Of a stretch of DNA of 8,378 nucleotides, positions 1-7,969 are shown piece by piece (position 1 is the first letter of the stretch; each line of letters opens with the position of its first letter). Below the pieces are notes generated by a model. The model was given only the letters and a program-made list of their open reading frames with translations, was not told the DNA's origin and searched no databases. This stretch comes from Candidatus Palibaumannia cicadellinicola. GTDB taxonomy: Bacteria > Pseudomonadota > Gammaproteobacteria > Enterobacterales > Enterobacteriaceae. Position numbers and translations under genes: made by a program. Location of the stretch: the NCBI RefSeq assembly GCF_002855795.1, contig NZ_NJPO01000002.1, positions 1-8,378 on the forward strand, in the 5' to 3' direction.

Positions 1-1
1 A

Positions 2-847
2 ACAGTTAAAAACTTAGATGCTCGTATTCAGACCATGGAAAATCAGGCGGATCGCTTTGTTACTATGGAAAAAAAAGATCTAATTGTAGACTCCTATATA
101 AGGGGGCGTATCAGCGACTTTAGTCGTTATTATCTCGCTACCGGTGGAGGCGATATTTCACAAGCAGAAGTACTGCTGAAACGTAAATTCTCCGATCGCT
201 TACGTTCAGAACTAGGGCGGCTGCATGTCAAGGGTATCGTAACCGACTCACGTAATCAGCTGATGACCGATGTGCGGGAAGCGCTTAATCATGGGACCTC
301 TGGCGATGACGATGAGTTGCCATCGACTGCTACTGATAATGCCATCGCATCTGCGGCAGCACGTGTTGAGCGCGAGACTAACGGTTCGGAACCTCAACCG
401 GCAGTAAACTCGAATAGTATGGCGGCGCTTGGTATTCAGGTGGTGGATGTGCGTATTAAGCAGATTAACTTACCGACCGAAGTGTTTGATGCTATATATC
501 AGCGTATGCGTGCGGAACGTGAGGCAGTTGCCCGTCGTCATCGTTCGCAGGGCCAGGAAGAAGCTGAAAAGCTGCGTGCAACTGCAGACTATGAAGTCAC
601 CCGAACCTTGGCCGAAGCAGAGCGTCACTCACTGATTATTCGTGGTGAGGCAGATGCAGAGACCGCTAAACTTTATGCTGAAGCTTTTAACGAAGATCCT
701 GCATTCTACGTTTTTGTCCGTAGCCTACGCGCATATGAGAACAGTTTCAACGGCAACAATAATATTATGGTACTCAGCCCGGAAAGTGATTTTTTACGCT
801 TCATGAAATCCCCGAGAAAAACAGTTGTCAACCGTAGTATCCACTGA
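2..847 (+). CDS. hflC: HflC, membrane-bound FtsH protease modulator (5' end outside window)
   Basis: HflC is an SPFH/prohibitin-family protein of the inner membrane. With HflK it forms a large complex around the FtsH protease and modulates turnover of membrane proteins. The reading frame is open from base 2, upstream of the first ATG at 35, with codons for TVKNLDARIQTM, so the gene enters from the left. About 60 N-terminal residues, including the single membrane anchor, lie outside; 281 residues are visible. The match to enterobacterial HflC is near continuous: ISDFSRYYLATGGGDISQAE, SMAALGIQVVDVRIKQINLP, the coiled-coil AEREAVARRHRSQGQEEAEK and the C-terminal SLRAYENSF. The linker around residues 95–125 of the visible part is the least conserved. 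One oddity is Gly where E. coli has Trp in the IKWRISDF segment (IRGRISDF here). HflK is presumably just upstream. The identification is secure. Confidence 0.96.
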   Translation, partial: TVKNLDARIQTMENQADRFVTMEKKDLIVDSYIRGRISDFSRYYLATGGGDISQAEVLLKRKFSDRLRSELGRLHVKGIVTDSRNQLMTDVREALNHGTSGDDDELPSTATDNAIASAAARVERETNGSEPQPAVNSNSMAALGIQVVDVRIKQINLPTEVFDAIYQRMRAEREAVARRHRSQGQEEAEKLRATADYEVTRTLAEAERHSLIIRGEADAETAKLYAEAFNEDPAFYVFVRSLRAYENSFNGNNNIMVLSPESDFLRFMKSPRKTVVNRSIH

Positions 848-906
848 TGAATATATTAGGAATTAAACCAATGCTCTTTACCTTACCACCATCTAATATC
901 GCATAA
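847..906 (+). pseudogene. Possible scrap of yjeT (DUF2065 small membrane protein)
   Basis: A 19-codon ORF starts at an ATG overlapping the hflC stop (TGATG) and ends at TAA 904–906. It reads MNILGIKPMLFTLPPSNIA. In E. coli the small membrane protein gene yjeT lies between hflC and purA. Its family has a GLxPMLxP segment followed by LPDN, which resembles GIKPMLF and LPPSNI here. The hydrophobic N-terminal helix and C-terminal half are missing, so any remnant is non-functional. The match is short and could be chance; position is the main argument. Confidence 0.25.
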
Positions 907-915
907 AATTAAGTG

Positions 916-944
916 CTGAAAAAATAAAATTCAGATGATAAAAT
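916..944 (+). promoter_or_regulatory. Candidate sigma70 promoter for purA
   Basis: CTGAAA (916–921) and TAAAAT (939–944) are separated by 17 bp, giving 4/6 and 5/6 matches to the -35 and -10 consensus. The start point would be near 951, about 25 nt upstream of the purA ATG. No PurR-type operator (ACGCAAACGTTTGCGT-like) is visible. The region is AT-rich, so chance matches are possible. Confidence 0.35.
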
Positions 945-972
945 TTACTTTTAAGTAATCTGGTAAATGTAA

Positions 973-2283
<1,311 letters not shown>

Positions 2284-2380
2284 CTAATAAACTGACATTA
2301 AAAAATAAACCGGGTACATTAGATCCAGGTTGATTTTCTAAGCCTTGCTTACCTGCACAGTGACCCTTTTACAACATTAT

Positions 2381-2385
2381 GGAGG
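2381..2385 (+). promoter_or_regulatory. Strong Shine-Dalgarno of the ancestral rnr start
   Basis: GGAGG lies 4 nt before ATG 2390 and 7 nt before ATG 2393. The latter is the position equivalent to the E. coli rnr start (MSK… here, MSQ… in E. coli). Because of the 22-bp duplication downstream, this site now serves the short leader ORF and not the in-frame rnr start at 2433. Confidence 0.75.
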
Positions 2386-2389
2386 TAGC

Positions 2390-2458
2390 ATGATGTCAAA
2401 ATATCATTTTTTGGAACGAGATAGAGAAAAATATGAGTTCCCAGTTCGAAAAATATGA
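2390..2458 (+). other. Out-of-frame leader ORF: the original rnr N-terminus cut off by a duplication
   Basis: From ATG 2390 (or 2393, the better-spaced start) a 22-codon ORF encodes [18 protein letters not shown] followed by RKI and a TGA at 2456–2458. The first 18 residues after the extra Met align without gaps to the E. coli RNase R N-terminus (MSQDPFQEREAEKY…PIPSREF). The frame then shifts in the second copy of the 22-bp repeat. The leader ORF overlaps the present rnr start at 2433 by 26 nt. It is therefore a relic of the true rnr start, now possibly acting as a translated upstream ORF. Joining 2447 directly to 2470, which removes one repeat copy, restores a continuous canonical reading frame. 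Confidence 0.8.
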
Positions 2459-2469
2459 GTTCCCAGTTC
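2426..2469 (+). repeat. Exact 22-bp tandem duplication at the rnr start
   Basis: Copy 1 is 2426–2447 and copy 2 is 2448–2469; they are identical at all 22 positions, beginning GAAAAATATG and ending CCCAGTTC. Since 22 is not a multiple of three, the duplication shifts the frame between the ancestral start (2390/2393) and the RNase R body. Copy 1 also supplies the ATG at 2433 that opens the body frame. Exact identity points to a recent event such as replication slippage, or to an assembly error. Confidence 0.97.
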
Positions 2470-4658
2470 CTAGCAGGGAATTTATCCTCGTTCACCTCGC
2501 CAAGCGAGAGACACCGACAAGCCGTGAAGATTTAGCGCGGGAACTAGATCTGTGCGGGGCAGAACAATTAGAAGGTCTACGCCGGCGCCTACGCGCTATG
2601 GAGCGAGATGGGCAATTAATTTTTATCCATAGACAGTATTATGTTTTACCAGAACACCTAAATTTACTACGTGGTACGGTCATTGGCCATAGAGATGGTT
2701 TTGGTTTTCTACGAGTTGATGGCAGAAAAGAAGATTTTTATCTTTCTGCCGAACAGATGAAAATTGCTATTCATGGAGATGTAGTTCTCGCACAATCTCA
2801 GGGAGAATATCATAAAAATCGCAGAGAAGCGCGTATAGTGCGAGTCCTAGTGCCTAAAACCAACCCGATCGTAGGTCGCTTTGGCGTAAATGCTCACAGC
2901 GCCTTTGTCGTGCCGGATGACAGTCGTCTTAGTTTCAACATCCTCATTCCGCCGGAAGCTACGCATAACGCTCATATCGGCTGCATGGTAGTAGTGAAAT
3001 TAACTCAGCGTCCTAACCGTTACACCAAAGCGATCGGTAAGGTAGTAGAAGTGCTCGGCGAGCAAATGGGCCCTAGTATGGCTGTAGATATTGCGCTGCG
3101 TGCCCACGATTTGCCCTATATATGGCCGCCAGAAGTAGAAAAACAGATTGCTGGTTTGAAAGAAGAAGTACCGGACGCGGCCAAGCGCGGTCGGATTGAT
3201 TTACGCATGCTACCGTTGGTGACTATCGACGGAGAGGAAGCATGTGATTTTGATGATGCAGTATACTGCGAGAAAAAACGCGGAGGATGGCGTTTGTGGG
3301 TAGCTATTGCCGATGTCAGCTACTATGTACGTCCACATACGCCGCTTGATTATGAAGCACGCAACCGTTCTACTTCAGTTTATTTCCCGTCTCAGGTGAT
3401 TCCGATGCTACCTGAAGTGCTTTCTAACAGTTTATGTTCGTTAAATCCGCAGGTAGACCGGTTGTCTATGGTGTGCGAAATGACTATCTCCGCTCATGGC
3501 AGGCTCTCTTCTTATAAGTTTTATGAAGCAGTAATTAATTCCCAAGCACGTCTGACCTACAATAAAGTCTTACAGATATTGCAGGGCAACCAAAAGCTGC
3601 GTACTGATTATGCGCCGCTAATTAAACCTCTTACCCAGTTATATGCTATGTCTCAAAAGCTGGAGTATGCGCGGATACAGCGCGGCGGTCTATCTTTCGA
3701 AACCGAAGAAGCAAAGTTTATTTTCAATGCCGAGCGCCGTATTGAACGCATTGAGCCGGTGGTCCGTAATGAAGCGCATAAACTGATTGAAGAATGTATG
3801 ATTCTAGCAAACATCGCCGCTGCACGTTTTATTGATAATAATAAAGAGCCTGCACTATATCGGGTACATGATCGGCCCAGTCATGATAATATTACCTCAC
3901 TGCGTACTGTTCTAGGAGAACTAGGATTAACCCTGGGCGGCGGTGATCAGCCTAAACCTAAAGATTATGCCGACATTATGAGTCTAATATCTGGCCGGAC
4001 AGATCACGAAATGTTACGAACAATGCTACTACGATCGATGAAACAAGCAATTTACGATCCTGAAAATCGTGGTCATTTCGGTTTGGCTTTGCAGGCTTAT
4101 ACTCATTTTACTTCGCCTATCCGTCGTTATTCAGATCTAGTGTTGCACCGAGCAATTAAATATCTGTTAGGTAGGCAAAACGGCGAAGTCAATGGCCGTT
4201 CTACTCCAACCGGGGGCTGGCATTCAGAGCTTAAAGAAATGCTACAGATTGGTCAGCAGTGCTCGATGAGCGAGCGGCGGGCTGATGAAGCTACCCGTAA
4301 TGTAGCTGATTGGCTGAAATGCGATTTTATGCAAGACCATGTAGGTGAAGTGTTTGACGGAATTATCGCCAACGTAACTTGCTTTGGTTTCTTTGTACGT
4401 ATTAATGAACTGTTTATCGATGGTTTGGTGCATGTATCATCACTAGATAATGATTATTACCGCTACGATAATGTTGGTCAGCGGCTAATCGGCGAATCGG
4501 GTGGTCGAATCTATAGGATTGGTGACGCAGTAGGAATTCGTGTCGAAGCAATACATATGAGTGAGCGCAAAATTAACTTTTCCTTGATCTCAACCCGGCG
4601 CAATGATCAAAAAAGCAAAAAGCAGCCACCAAATCAGCAGCACCTAGCTGCTAGCTAA
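2433..4658 (+). CDS. rnr: RNase R, 3'-5' exoribonuclease
   Basis: RNase R is a processive 3'-5' exoribonuclease that degrades structured RNA, including rRNA and mRNAs released by tmRNA. Domains in order are an N-terminal winged-helix region (about 12–75), cold-shock OB domains (about 80–240), the RNB catalytic domain (about 258–580) and an S1 domain (about 636–718). Catalytic acidic residues sit in [13 protein letters not shown] as Asp266, Asp272, Asp274 and Asp275; [16 protein letters not shown] (558–573) closes the active site. The 741 residues compare with about 813 in E. coli: most of the lysine-rich tail is gone, leaving about 22 residues after the S1 domain. The start at 2433 is forced by the 22-bp duplication and replaces the first 11 residues by MSSQF; it has only a weak AGAGA-type ribosome-binding site. 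Cys271 replaces the usual Arg of ARDFDDA. The enzyme body is intact, but its expression may be lowered. Confidence 0.95.
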   Translation: MSSQFEKYEFPVPSREFILVHLAKRETPTSREDLARELDLCGAEQLEGLRRRLRAMERDGQLIFIHRQYYVLPEHLNLLRGTVIGHRDGFGFLRVDGRKEDFYLSAEQMKIAIHGDVVLAQSQGEYHKNRREARIVRVLVPKTNPIVGRFGVNAHSAFVVPDDSRLSFNILIPPEATHNAHIGCMVVVKLTQRPNRYTKAIGKVVEVLGEQMGPSMAVDIALRAHDLPYIWPPEVEKQIAGLKEEVPDAAKRGRIDLRMLPLVTIDGEEACDFDDAVYCEKKRGGWRLWVAIADVSYYVRPHTPLDYEARNRSTSVYFPSQVIPMLPEVLSNSLCSLNPQVDRLSMVCEMTISAHGRLSSYKFYEAVINSQARLTYNKVLQILQGNQKLRTDYAPLIKPLTQLYAMSQKLEYARIQRGGLSFETEEAKFIFNAERRIERIEPVVRNEAHKLIEECMILANIAAARFIDNNKEPALYRVHDRPSHDNITSLRTVLGELGLTLGGGDQPKPKDYADIMSLISGRTDHEMLRTMLLRSMKQAIYDPENRGHFGLALQAYTHFTSPIRRYSDLVLHRAIKYLLGRQNGEVNGRSTPTGGWHSELKEMLQIGQQCSMSERRADEATRNVADWLKCDFMQDHVGEVFDGIIANVTCFGFFVRINELFIDGLVHVSSLDNDYYRYDNVGQRLIGESGGRIYRIGDAVGIRVEAIHMSERKINFSLISTRRNDQKSKKQPPNQQHLAAS

Positions 4659-4704
4659 CCTACTCACCTACAGAACAAAGTACAAGGTAAACAGACACGG
4701 AAGA

Positions 4705-5469
4705 ATGAGTGAAATTATTTACGGCATTCACGCTGTGCAGGCTCTTTTAAAACGCGCTCCCCAATTGTTTCGAGAAGTTTATATTCTCAATAAACGCGAT
4801 GACCAGCGCTTTAAATTGCTAATTAAACAACTAGAGCAAGCAAATATTATGATTCAGCTAGTAAATCGCAAGTGGCTGGATGGACAAGTAGAAGGAGCTG
4901 TGCATCAGGGAATCATAGCACTAGTGCAGCAACAAGAACCCCAGTTTCAGGAACAAGATCTACCAGCGCTGCTGGTACCGCATCCGCATCATGCCGCTCC
5001 TCTGTTGCTGGTGTTAGATGGTATCACTGATTCTCATAATTTAGGTGCCTGCCTACGTTGTGCCGATGCTGCCGGAGTACATGCTGTCATTATTCCACGT
5101 AATCGTTCGGCACATTTGAACGCTACAGCTAAAAAAGTAGCCAGTGGCGCGGCAGAAACCATACCACTTATCCGTGTTACCAACCTAGTGCGTACGTTGC
5201 GGCTATTGCAAGAATATCATGTCTGGATTATTGGCACCGCCCTTGAGGCAGTCCATAACCTTTATCAGAAGAAATTAAACTTAACTAGGCCGATAGCATT
5301 GGTTATGGGTGCGGAAGGTAAGGGGATGCGTCGTTTGACCAAAGAACATTGCGATGAGCTTATTAGTATACCCATGGCTGGGTCTGTATCTTCGCTGAAT
5401 GTTTCAGTAGCGGTAGGTATTTGTCTTTTCGAGGCGGTCCGACAACGACAAAAGATCGCTTGTTTATAA
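4705..5469 (+). CDS. rlmB: 23S rRNA (guanosine-2'-O-)-methyltransferase RlmB
   Basis: RlmB uses S-adenosylmethionine to 2'-O-methylate G2251 in the P-loop of 23S rRNA. It belongs to the SpoU/TrmH family with a trefoil-knot fold. The 254 residues compare with about 243 in E. coli; the extra length lies in the inter-domain linker (around 75–100) and the C-terminus. The N-terminal L30e-like substrate domain starts [15 protein letters not shown]. The three SpoU motifs are visible: motif 1 [15 protein letters not shown] (104–118) with Asn112, motif 2 [14 protein letters not shown] (198–211) and motif 3 [15 protein letters not shown] (222–236). The start matches the E. coli N-terminus ([12 protein letters not shown]). 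It follows rnr by 46 bp with no terminator seen between, so the two are probably co-transcribed, as in E. coli. The gene appears intact. Confidence 0.97.
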   Translation: MSEIIYGIHAVQALLKRAPQLFREVYILNKRDDQRFKLLIKQLEQANIMIQLVNRKWLDGQVEGAVHQGIIALVQQQEPQFQEQDLPALLVPHPHHAAPLLLVLDGITDSHNLGACLRCADAAGVHAVIIPRNRSAHLNATAKKVASGAAETIPLIRVTNLVRTLRLLQEYHVWIIGTALEAVHNLYQKKLNLTRPIALVMGAEGKGMRRLTKEHCDELISIPMAGSVSSLNVSVAVGICLFEAVRQRQKIACL

Positions 5470-5544
5470 CTGTCGTTCACAATTTCATAAGTACTTAGTT
5501 AGTGTAGCTTACATATACCATCGCTTTTTTCCGTTTTCCGTTTG

Positions 5545-5563
5545 ATGTTATTCGCGGTAACAT
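5545..5563 (+). repeat. Inverted repeat ATGTTA-N7-TAACAT upstream of the rpsF promoter
   Basis: ATGTTA (5545–5550) and TAACAT (5558–5563) are perfect 6-bp arms around a 7-nt loop, TTCGCGG. The dyad sits in the rlmB–rpsF spacer, about 20 bp before the -35 of the rpsF promoter. It lacks a following T-tract, so it is not a standard terminator. It could be an operator relic; no regulator can be named. Confidence 0.4.
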
Positions 5564-5581
5564 AATAATCAGCCTTAGTCC

Positions 5582-5610
5582 TTGTTTTTACCAGATCTGA
5601 TAAGTACAAT
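5582..5610 (+). promoter_or_regulatory. Probable sigma70 promoter of the rpsF–priB–rpsR–rplI operon
   Basis: TTGTTT (5582–5587) and TACAAT (5605–5610) have the ideal 17-bp spacing and match 4/6 and 5/6 of the consensus. Transcription would start near 5617, giving a leader of about 80 nt that contains the hairpin at 5636–5657. This is the best promoter candidate in the window and sits where the ribosomal operon needs one. Confidence 0.6.
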
Positions 5611-5630
5611 TGCCCGTTGTTTTTAACAAG

Positions 5631-5696
5631 ACACTGCCTACTTCCTTGATAGTAGGCTAAAGAGTCCGTATCCGTGTATCCGTAAGGAGCAATTTA
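5631..5696 (+). promoter_or_regulatory. rpsF operon leader: hairpin, CCG repeats and ribosome-binding site (possible S6:S18 autoregulatory element)
   Basis: A perfect 7-bp hairpin GCCTACT/AGTAGGC (5636–5642 and 5651–5657) with an 8-nt loop is followed by GTCCGTATCCGTGTATCCGT and the Shine-Dalgarno AAGGAG (5684–5689), 7 nt before the rpsF ATG. In many bacteria the rpsF leader binds the S6:S18 complex through a stem with an unpaired CCG, which mimics the 16S rRNA site and represses the operon. CCG occurs three times here. Short pairing of ACAC (5631–5634) with GTGT (5674–5677) is possible as an outer stem. The position fits the known element; the detailed fold is not verified. Confidence 0.45.
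5668..5683 (+). repeat. Tandem 8-bp repeat GTATCCGT in the rpsF leader
   Basis: GTATCCGT at 5668–5675 is repeated exactly at 5676–5683, directly before the AAGGAG ribosome-binding site. It duplicates a CCG-containing stretch in the region expected to hold the S6:S18 binding element. Confidence 0.85.
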
Positions 5697-6089
5697 ATGC
5701 GTCATTACGAAATTGTTTTGATGGTTCATCCTGACCAAAGCGAACAAGTTTCTGGAATGATTGAACGTTACAGCGCTGTTATTACCAGTGCTAAAGGTCA
5801 AATTCATCGTATGGAAGACTGGGGCCGCCGTCAGTTGACTTACCCCATTAAAAAACTGCATAAGGCGCACTATGTTTTAATAAACTTAGAAGCATCACAG
5901 AAAGTAATAGACGAGCTGGAAAAATCTTTTCGCTTCAATGATGCGGTTATCCGTAGTATGATAATACGTGTGAAGCATGCAGTAACTGAAGGATCTCCCA
6001 TGCTAAAGACAAAAGATGAATACCGTGAAGATTTAGCTACAGAAACGAAAACATATTCTGAGGCCAATTCAGAGGTAAATAATGAGTAA
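5697..6089 (+). CDS. rpsF: 30S ribosomal protein S6
   Basis: S6 pairs with S18 on the platform of the 30S subunit and binds 16S rRNA in the central domain. The 130 residues are close to the 131–135 of enterobacterial S6. The match is strong from [18 protein letters not shown] through [20 protein letters not shown] to [20 protein letters not shown] (residues 80–100). The C-terminal tail (from about 100) is divergent and acidic, ending NSEVNNE. In E. coli the S6 C-terminus is the site of RimK glutamylation; the tail here lacks the terminal Glu-Glu pair. The start is fixed by the alignment and by AAGGAG 7 nt upstream. It is the first gene of the rpsF–priB–rpsR–rplI operon, with priB 3 bp downstream. 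Confidence 0.98.
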   Translation: MRHYEIVLMVHPDQSEQVSGMIERYSAVITSAKGQIHRMEDWGRRQLTYPIKKLHKAHYVLINLEASQKVIDELEKSFRFNDAVIRSMIIRVKHAVTEGSPMLKTKDEYREDLATETKTYSEANSEVNNE

Positions 6090-6092
6090 TGT

Positions 6093-6410
6093 ATGATGGC
6101 TAACCGTCTGATGTTATCAGGCACGGTTTGCAAGACGCCCATTAGAAAAGTCAGTCCATCTGGTATCACACATTGCCAATTTGTGCTTGAGCATCGTTCT
6201 GTGCAGGAGGAAGCTGGTTTTGCACGCCAGGCATGGTGTAGGGTACCCGTCGTAGTAAGTGGAAAAACCTCAAACCAGATTACTCACCGTATAACGGTCG
6301 GCGAACAAATTACTGTACACGGTTTCATCAGTAGTCATCAAGGACGTAATGGACTCAGCAAAATGGTATTGCATGCTGAGCAGATTGATTTGATAGATTC
6401 TGGAGACTAA
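6093..6410 (+). CDS. priB: Primosomal replication protein PriB
   Basis: PriB is a small dimeric OB-fold protein that binds single-stranded DNA and joins PriA and DnaT in restart of stalled replication forks. The 105 residues match E. coli PriB (104) throughout: [49 protein letters not shown] and the C-terminal [19 protein letters not shown]. Two ATGs are adjacent (6093 and 6096); the second gives MANRL, aligned with E. coli MTNRL, so the true start may be 6096. The ORF follows rpsF by 3 bp without a strong ribosome-binding site of its own, which suggests translational coupling. Retention of priB in a reduced genome fits its position inside an essential ribosomal operon. It appears intact. Confidence 0.96.
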   Translation: MMANRLMLSGTVCKTPIRKVSPSGITHCQFVLEHRSVQEEAGFARQAWCRVPVVVSGKTSNQITHRITVGEQITVHGFISSHQGRNGLSKMVLHAEQIDLIDSGD

Positions 6411-6415
6411 CATAG

Positions 6416-6646
<231 letters not shown>

Positions 6647-6663
6647 CAGATAGTTTGCTACTA

Positions 6664-6682
6664 TACTCTATACTTAAGAGTA
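6664..6682 (+). repeat. Small inverted repeat and tandem CTATACT in the rpsR–rplI gap
   Basis: TACTCT (6664–6669) and AGAGTA (6677–6682) form a 6-bp stem with a 7-nt loop. Overlapping it, CTATACT is directly repeated at 6661–6667 and 6668–6674. No T-tract follows, so a terminator is unlikely. The hairpin might shield or space the rplI ribosome-binding site; this is inference. Confidence 0.4.
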
Positions 6683-6702
6683 CTAACTATTATCCAATAT
6701 CA

Positions 6703-6707
6703 GAGGA
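6703..6707 (+). promoter_or_regulatory. Ribosome-binding site that decides the rplI start
   Basis: GAGGA lies 7 nt before ATG 6715, which opens MQVILLDHV, the conserved L9 N-terminus. An in-frame ATG at 6655 would add 20 residues unlike L9 and has no ribosome-binding site. Confidence 0.85.
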
Positions 6708-6714
6708 TAAGTTT

Positions 6715-7167
6715 ATGCAAGTAATTTTGCTGGATCATGTTTCTAACCTTGGCAGTTTGGGTGAACAAGTTAACGTAAAAGCGGGCTATGCCCGTAACTA
6801 TCTAGTACCACAGGGTAAAGCTGTGCCAGCTACGAGAAAAAACGTTGAGTATTTTGAAAAATGTCGTGTGGAATTAGAAGCAAAACTTGCTGATATTAAG
6901 GCTACTGCTGAAGCCCGCGCTGATAAAATTAATGAACTAGGAAGAGTCACTCTCCTATCGAAAGCTGGCGAAGAAGGTAAATTATTCGGCTCTATCGGTA
7001 CTCGCGACATTGCTAATGCGATCACTACTGCTGGTATTAATGTCAACAAAAGTGAAGTACGCCTACCTCATGGCGTTCTACGTACTACTGGCAATCATGT
7101 AGTAAATATTCGTGTTCATAGCGATATTTTCGTTACTCTGAATGTAGTTGTGATGGCTGAAGCGTGA
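6715..7167 (+). CDS. rplI: 50S ribosomal protein L9
   Basis: L9 binds 23S rRNA near the base of the L1 stalk, extends away from the 50S surface and helps keep the reading frame. From ATG 6715 the protein is 150 residues, against 149 in E. coli. The N-terminal rRNA-binding domain is clear ([20 protein letters not shown], then [18 protein letters not shown], residues 23–40). It is followed by the long connecting helix (about 41–75) and the C-terminal domain with [20 protein letters not shown] and [16 protein letters not shown]. It is the last gene of the classic S6 operon. cysQ begins only 13 bp after its stop and no terminator is visible between them, so read-through into cysQ is likely. Confidence 0.98.
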   Translation: MQVILLDHVSNLGSLGEQVNVKAGYARNYLVPQGKAVPATRKNVEYFEKCRVELEAKLADIKATAEARADKINELGRVTLLSKAGEEGKLFGSIGTRDIANAITTAGINVNKSEVRLPHGVLRTTGNHVVNIRVHSDIFVTLNVVVMAEA

Positions 7168-7180
7168 AAAGATCATTTAT

Positions 7181-7924
7181 ATGATAAAACAAATTATAGA
7201 ACTTTCTCGCGTGGCAGGAAATGCCATTATGCAGATCTATAACGGGGATCAACCGGTGGTCTTTAATAATAAGCCGGATGCCTCTCCAGTTACTACTGCA
7301 GATCTAGCAGCACATCAGGTGATAGTTTCTGGTTTGCAGAAATTAACTCCGGATATACCGATCCTATCGGAGGAAAATCCGCCTTGCTGGGATTTACGAC
7401 AGCATTGGCGTTGTTTCTGGTTAGTAGATCCACTAGATGGGACCAAAGAGTTTTTACGTCGTAATGGCGAGTTTACAGTCAATATTGCTTTGATAGAAAA
7501 TAGCAAGCCAGTCATGGGGGTTGTATATGCACCTGCCATGGATATAGTGTATGCGGCAGACAACAGTAACGCATGGAAAGTAGATGCTAGTAACCATTGG
7601 TTCAAACTATCGGTAAAAGAAGCGCGCCCCCCACTAGTTGTGGTTAGTCGCTCTCATGGTAACAATCAAGAACTACATGATTACCTAATACAACTAGGAG
7701 AGCATAAAACTGTGACTATTGGGTCATCACTAAAATTTTGCCTTGTGGCAGAGGGTAGCGCACAAATTTATCCGCGTTTCACCCCTACTAATATTTGGGA
7801 TACTGCTGCTGGCCATGCAGTCGCTATCGCTGCTGGTGCCCAAGTAAATGACTGGCATAAACAATCTATTAATTATACTCCGCGTGTATCTTTTCTTAAC
7901 CCTGGCTTCCAAGTGTCGCTTTGA
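7181..7924 (+). CDS. cysQ: 3'(2'),5'-bisphosphate nucleotidase CysQ
   Basis: CysQ hydrolyses 3'-phosphoadenosine 5'-phosphate (PAP) to AMP and phosphate. PAP arises from sulfate assimilation and also from phosphopantetheine transfer to acyl carrier protein. The protein has 247 residues (246 in E. coli) and belongs to the lithium-sensitive inositol monophosphatase superfamily. Metal-binding motifs are LSEEN with Glu64, DPLDGTKEF (83–91) with Asp83 and Asp86, and [10 protein letters not shown] with Asp207. Conserved flanks include [23 protein letters not shown] and FLNPGF. The start [18 protein letters not shown] aligns with the E. coli N-terminus. In E. coli many genes separate rplI from cysQ; here they are adjacent, so deletion has probably joined cysQ to the ribosomal operon. 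All catalytic residues are present. Retention without visible cysteine genes would fit a need to clear PAP made by AcpS; that is inference. Confidence 0.97.
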   Translation: MIKQIIELSRVAGNAIMQIYNGDQPVVFNNKPDASPVTTADLAAHQVIVSGLQKLTPDIPILSEENPPCWDLRQHWRCFWLVDPLDGTKEFLRRNGEFTVNIALIENSKPVMGVVYAPAMDIVYAADNSNAWKVDASNHWFKLSVKEARPPLVVVSRSHGNNQELHDYLIQLGEHKTVTIGSSLKFCLVAEGSAQIYPRFTPTNIWDTAAGHAVAIAAGAQVNDWHKQSINYTPRVSFLNPGFQVSL

Positions 7925-7952
7925 GTTATGAGTTATTTTCTATTTTCGTTTG

Positions 7953-7969
7953 AGGTGGGTTAGGTGGGT
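7953..7969 (+). repeat. Direct repeat AGGTGGGT overlapping the 3' end of ssrA
   Basis: AGGTGGGT occurs at 7953–7960 and 7962–7969, a 9-bp period. The second copy covers the 3' terminal bases of the tmRNA gene (discriminator and CC). The repeat may have arisen by slippage and may explain the altered 3' end. Confidence 0.8.

Noticed and set aside
429..635. Second-frame ORF inside hflC
   Set aside because: It lies fully within a confidently identified gene in another frame and resembles no known protein; it is a shadow.
5488..5530. Terminator after rlmB (TAAGTACTTA palindrome, then a T-run at 5525–5530)
   Set aside because: The palindrome is short, AT-rich and about 27 bp from the T-run, so it does not form a stem directly followed by U residues.
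5870..6169. 99-codon minus-strand ORF across rpsF and priB
   Set aside because: It overlaps two secure ribosomal-operon genes and has no family resemblance; best explained as a chance open frame.
6661..6674. TATACT motifs as a promoter for rplI
   Set aside because: No -35-like hexamer at 16–18 bp upstream of either copy; rplI is expected to be expressed from the rpsF promoter.
6655..6714. Upstream in-frame ATG that would extend L9 by 20 residues
   Set aside because: The added residues do not resemble L9, there is no ribosome-binding site before 6655, and GAGGA is well placed before ATG 6715, which gives the conserved N-terminus.
7315..7605. 96-codon minus-strand ORF opposite cysQ
   Set aside because: Antisense shadow of cysQ with no identifiable motif.
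7925..7966. Bidirectional terminator between cysQ and ssrA
   Set aside because: No stable inverted repeat is visible in this gap on either strand, only a G-rich direct repeat.
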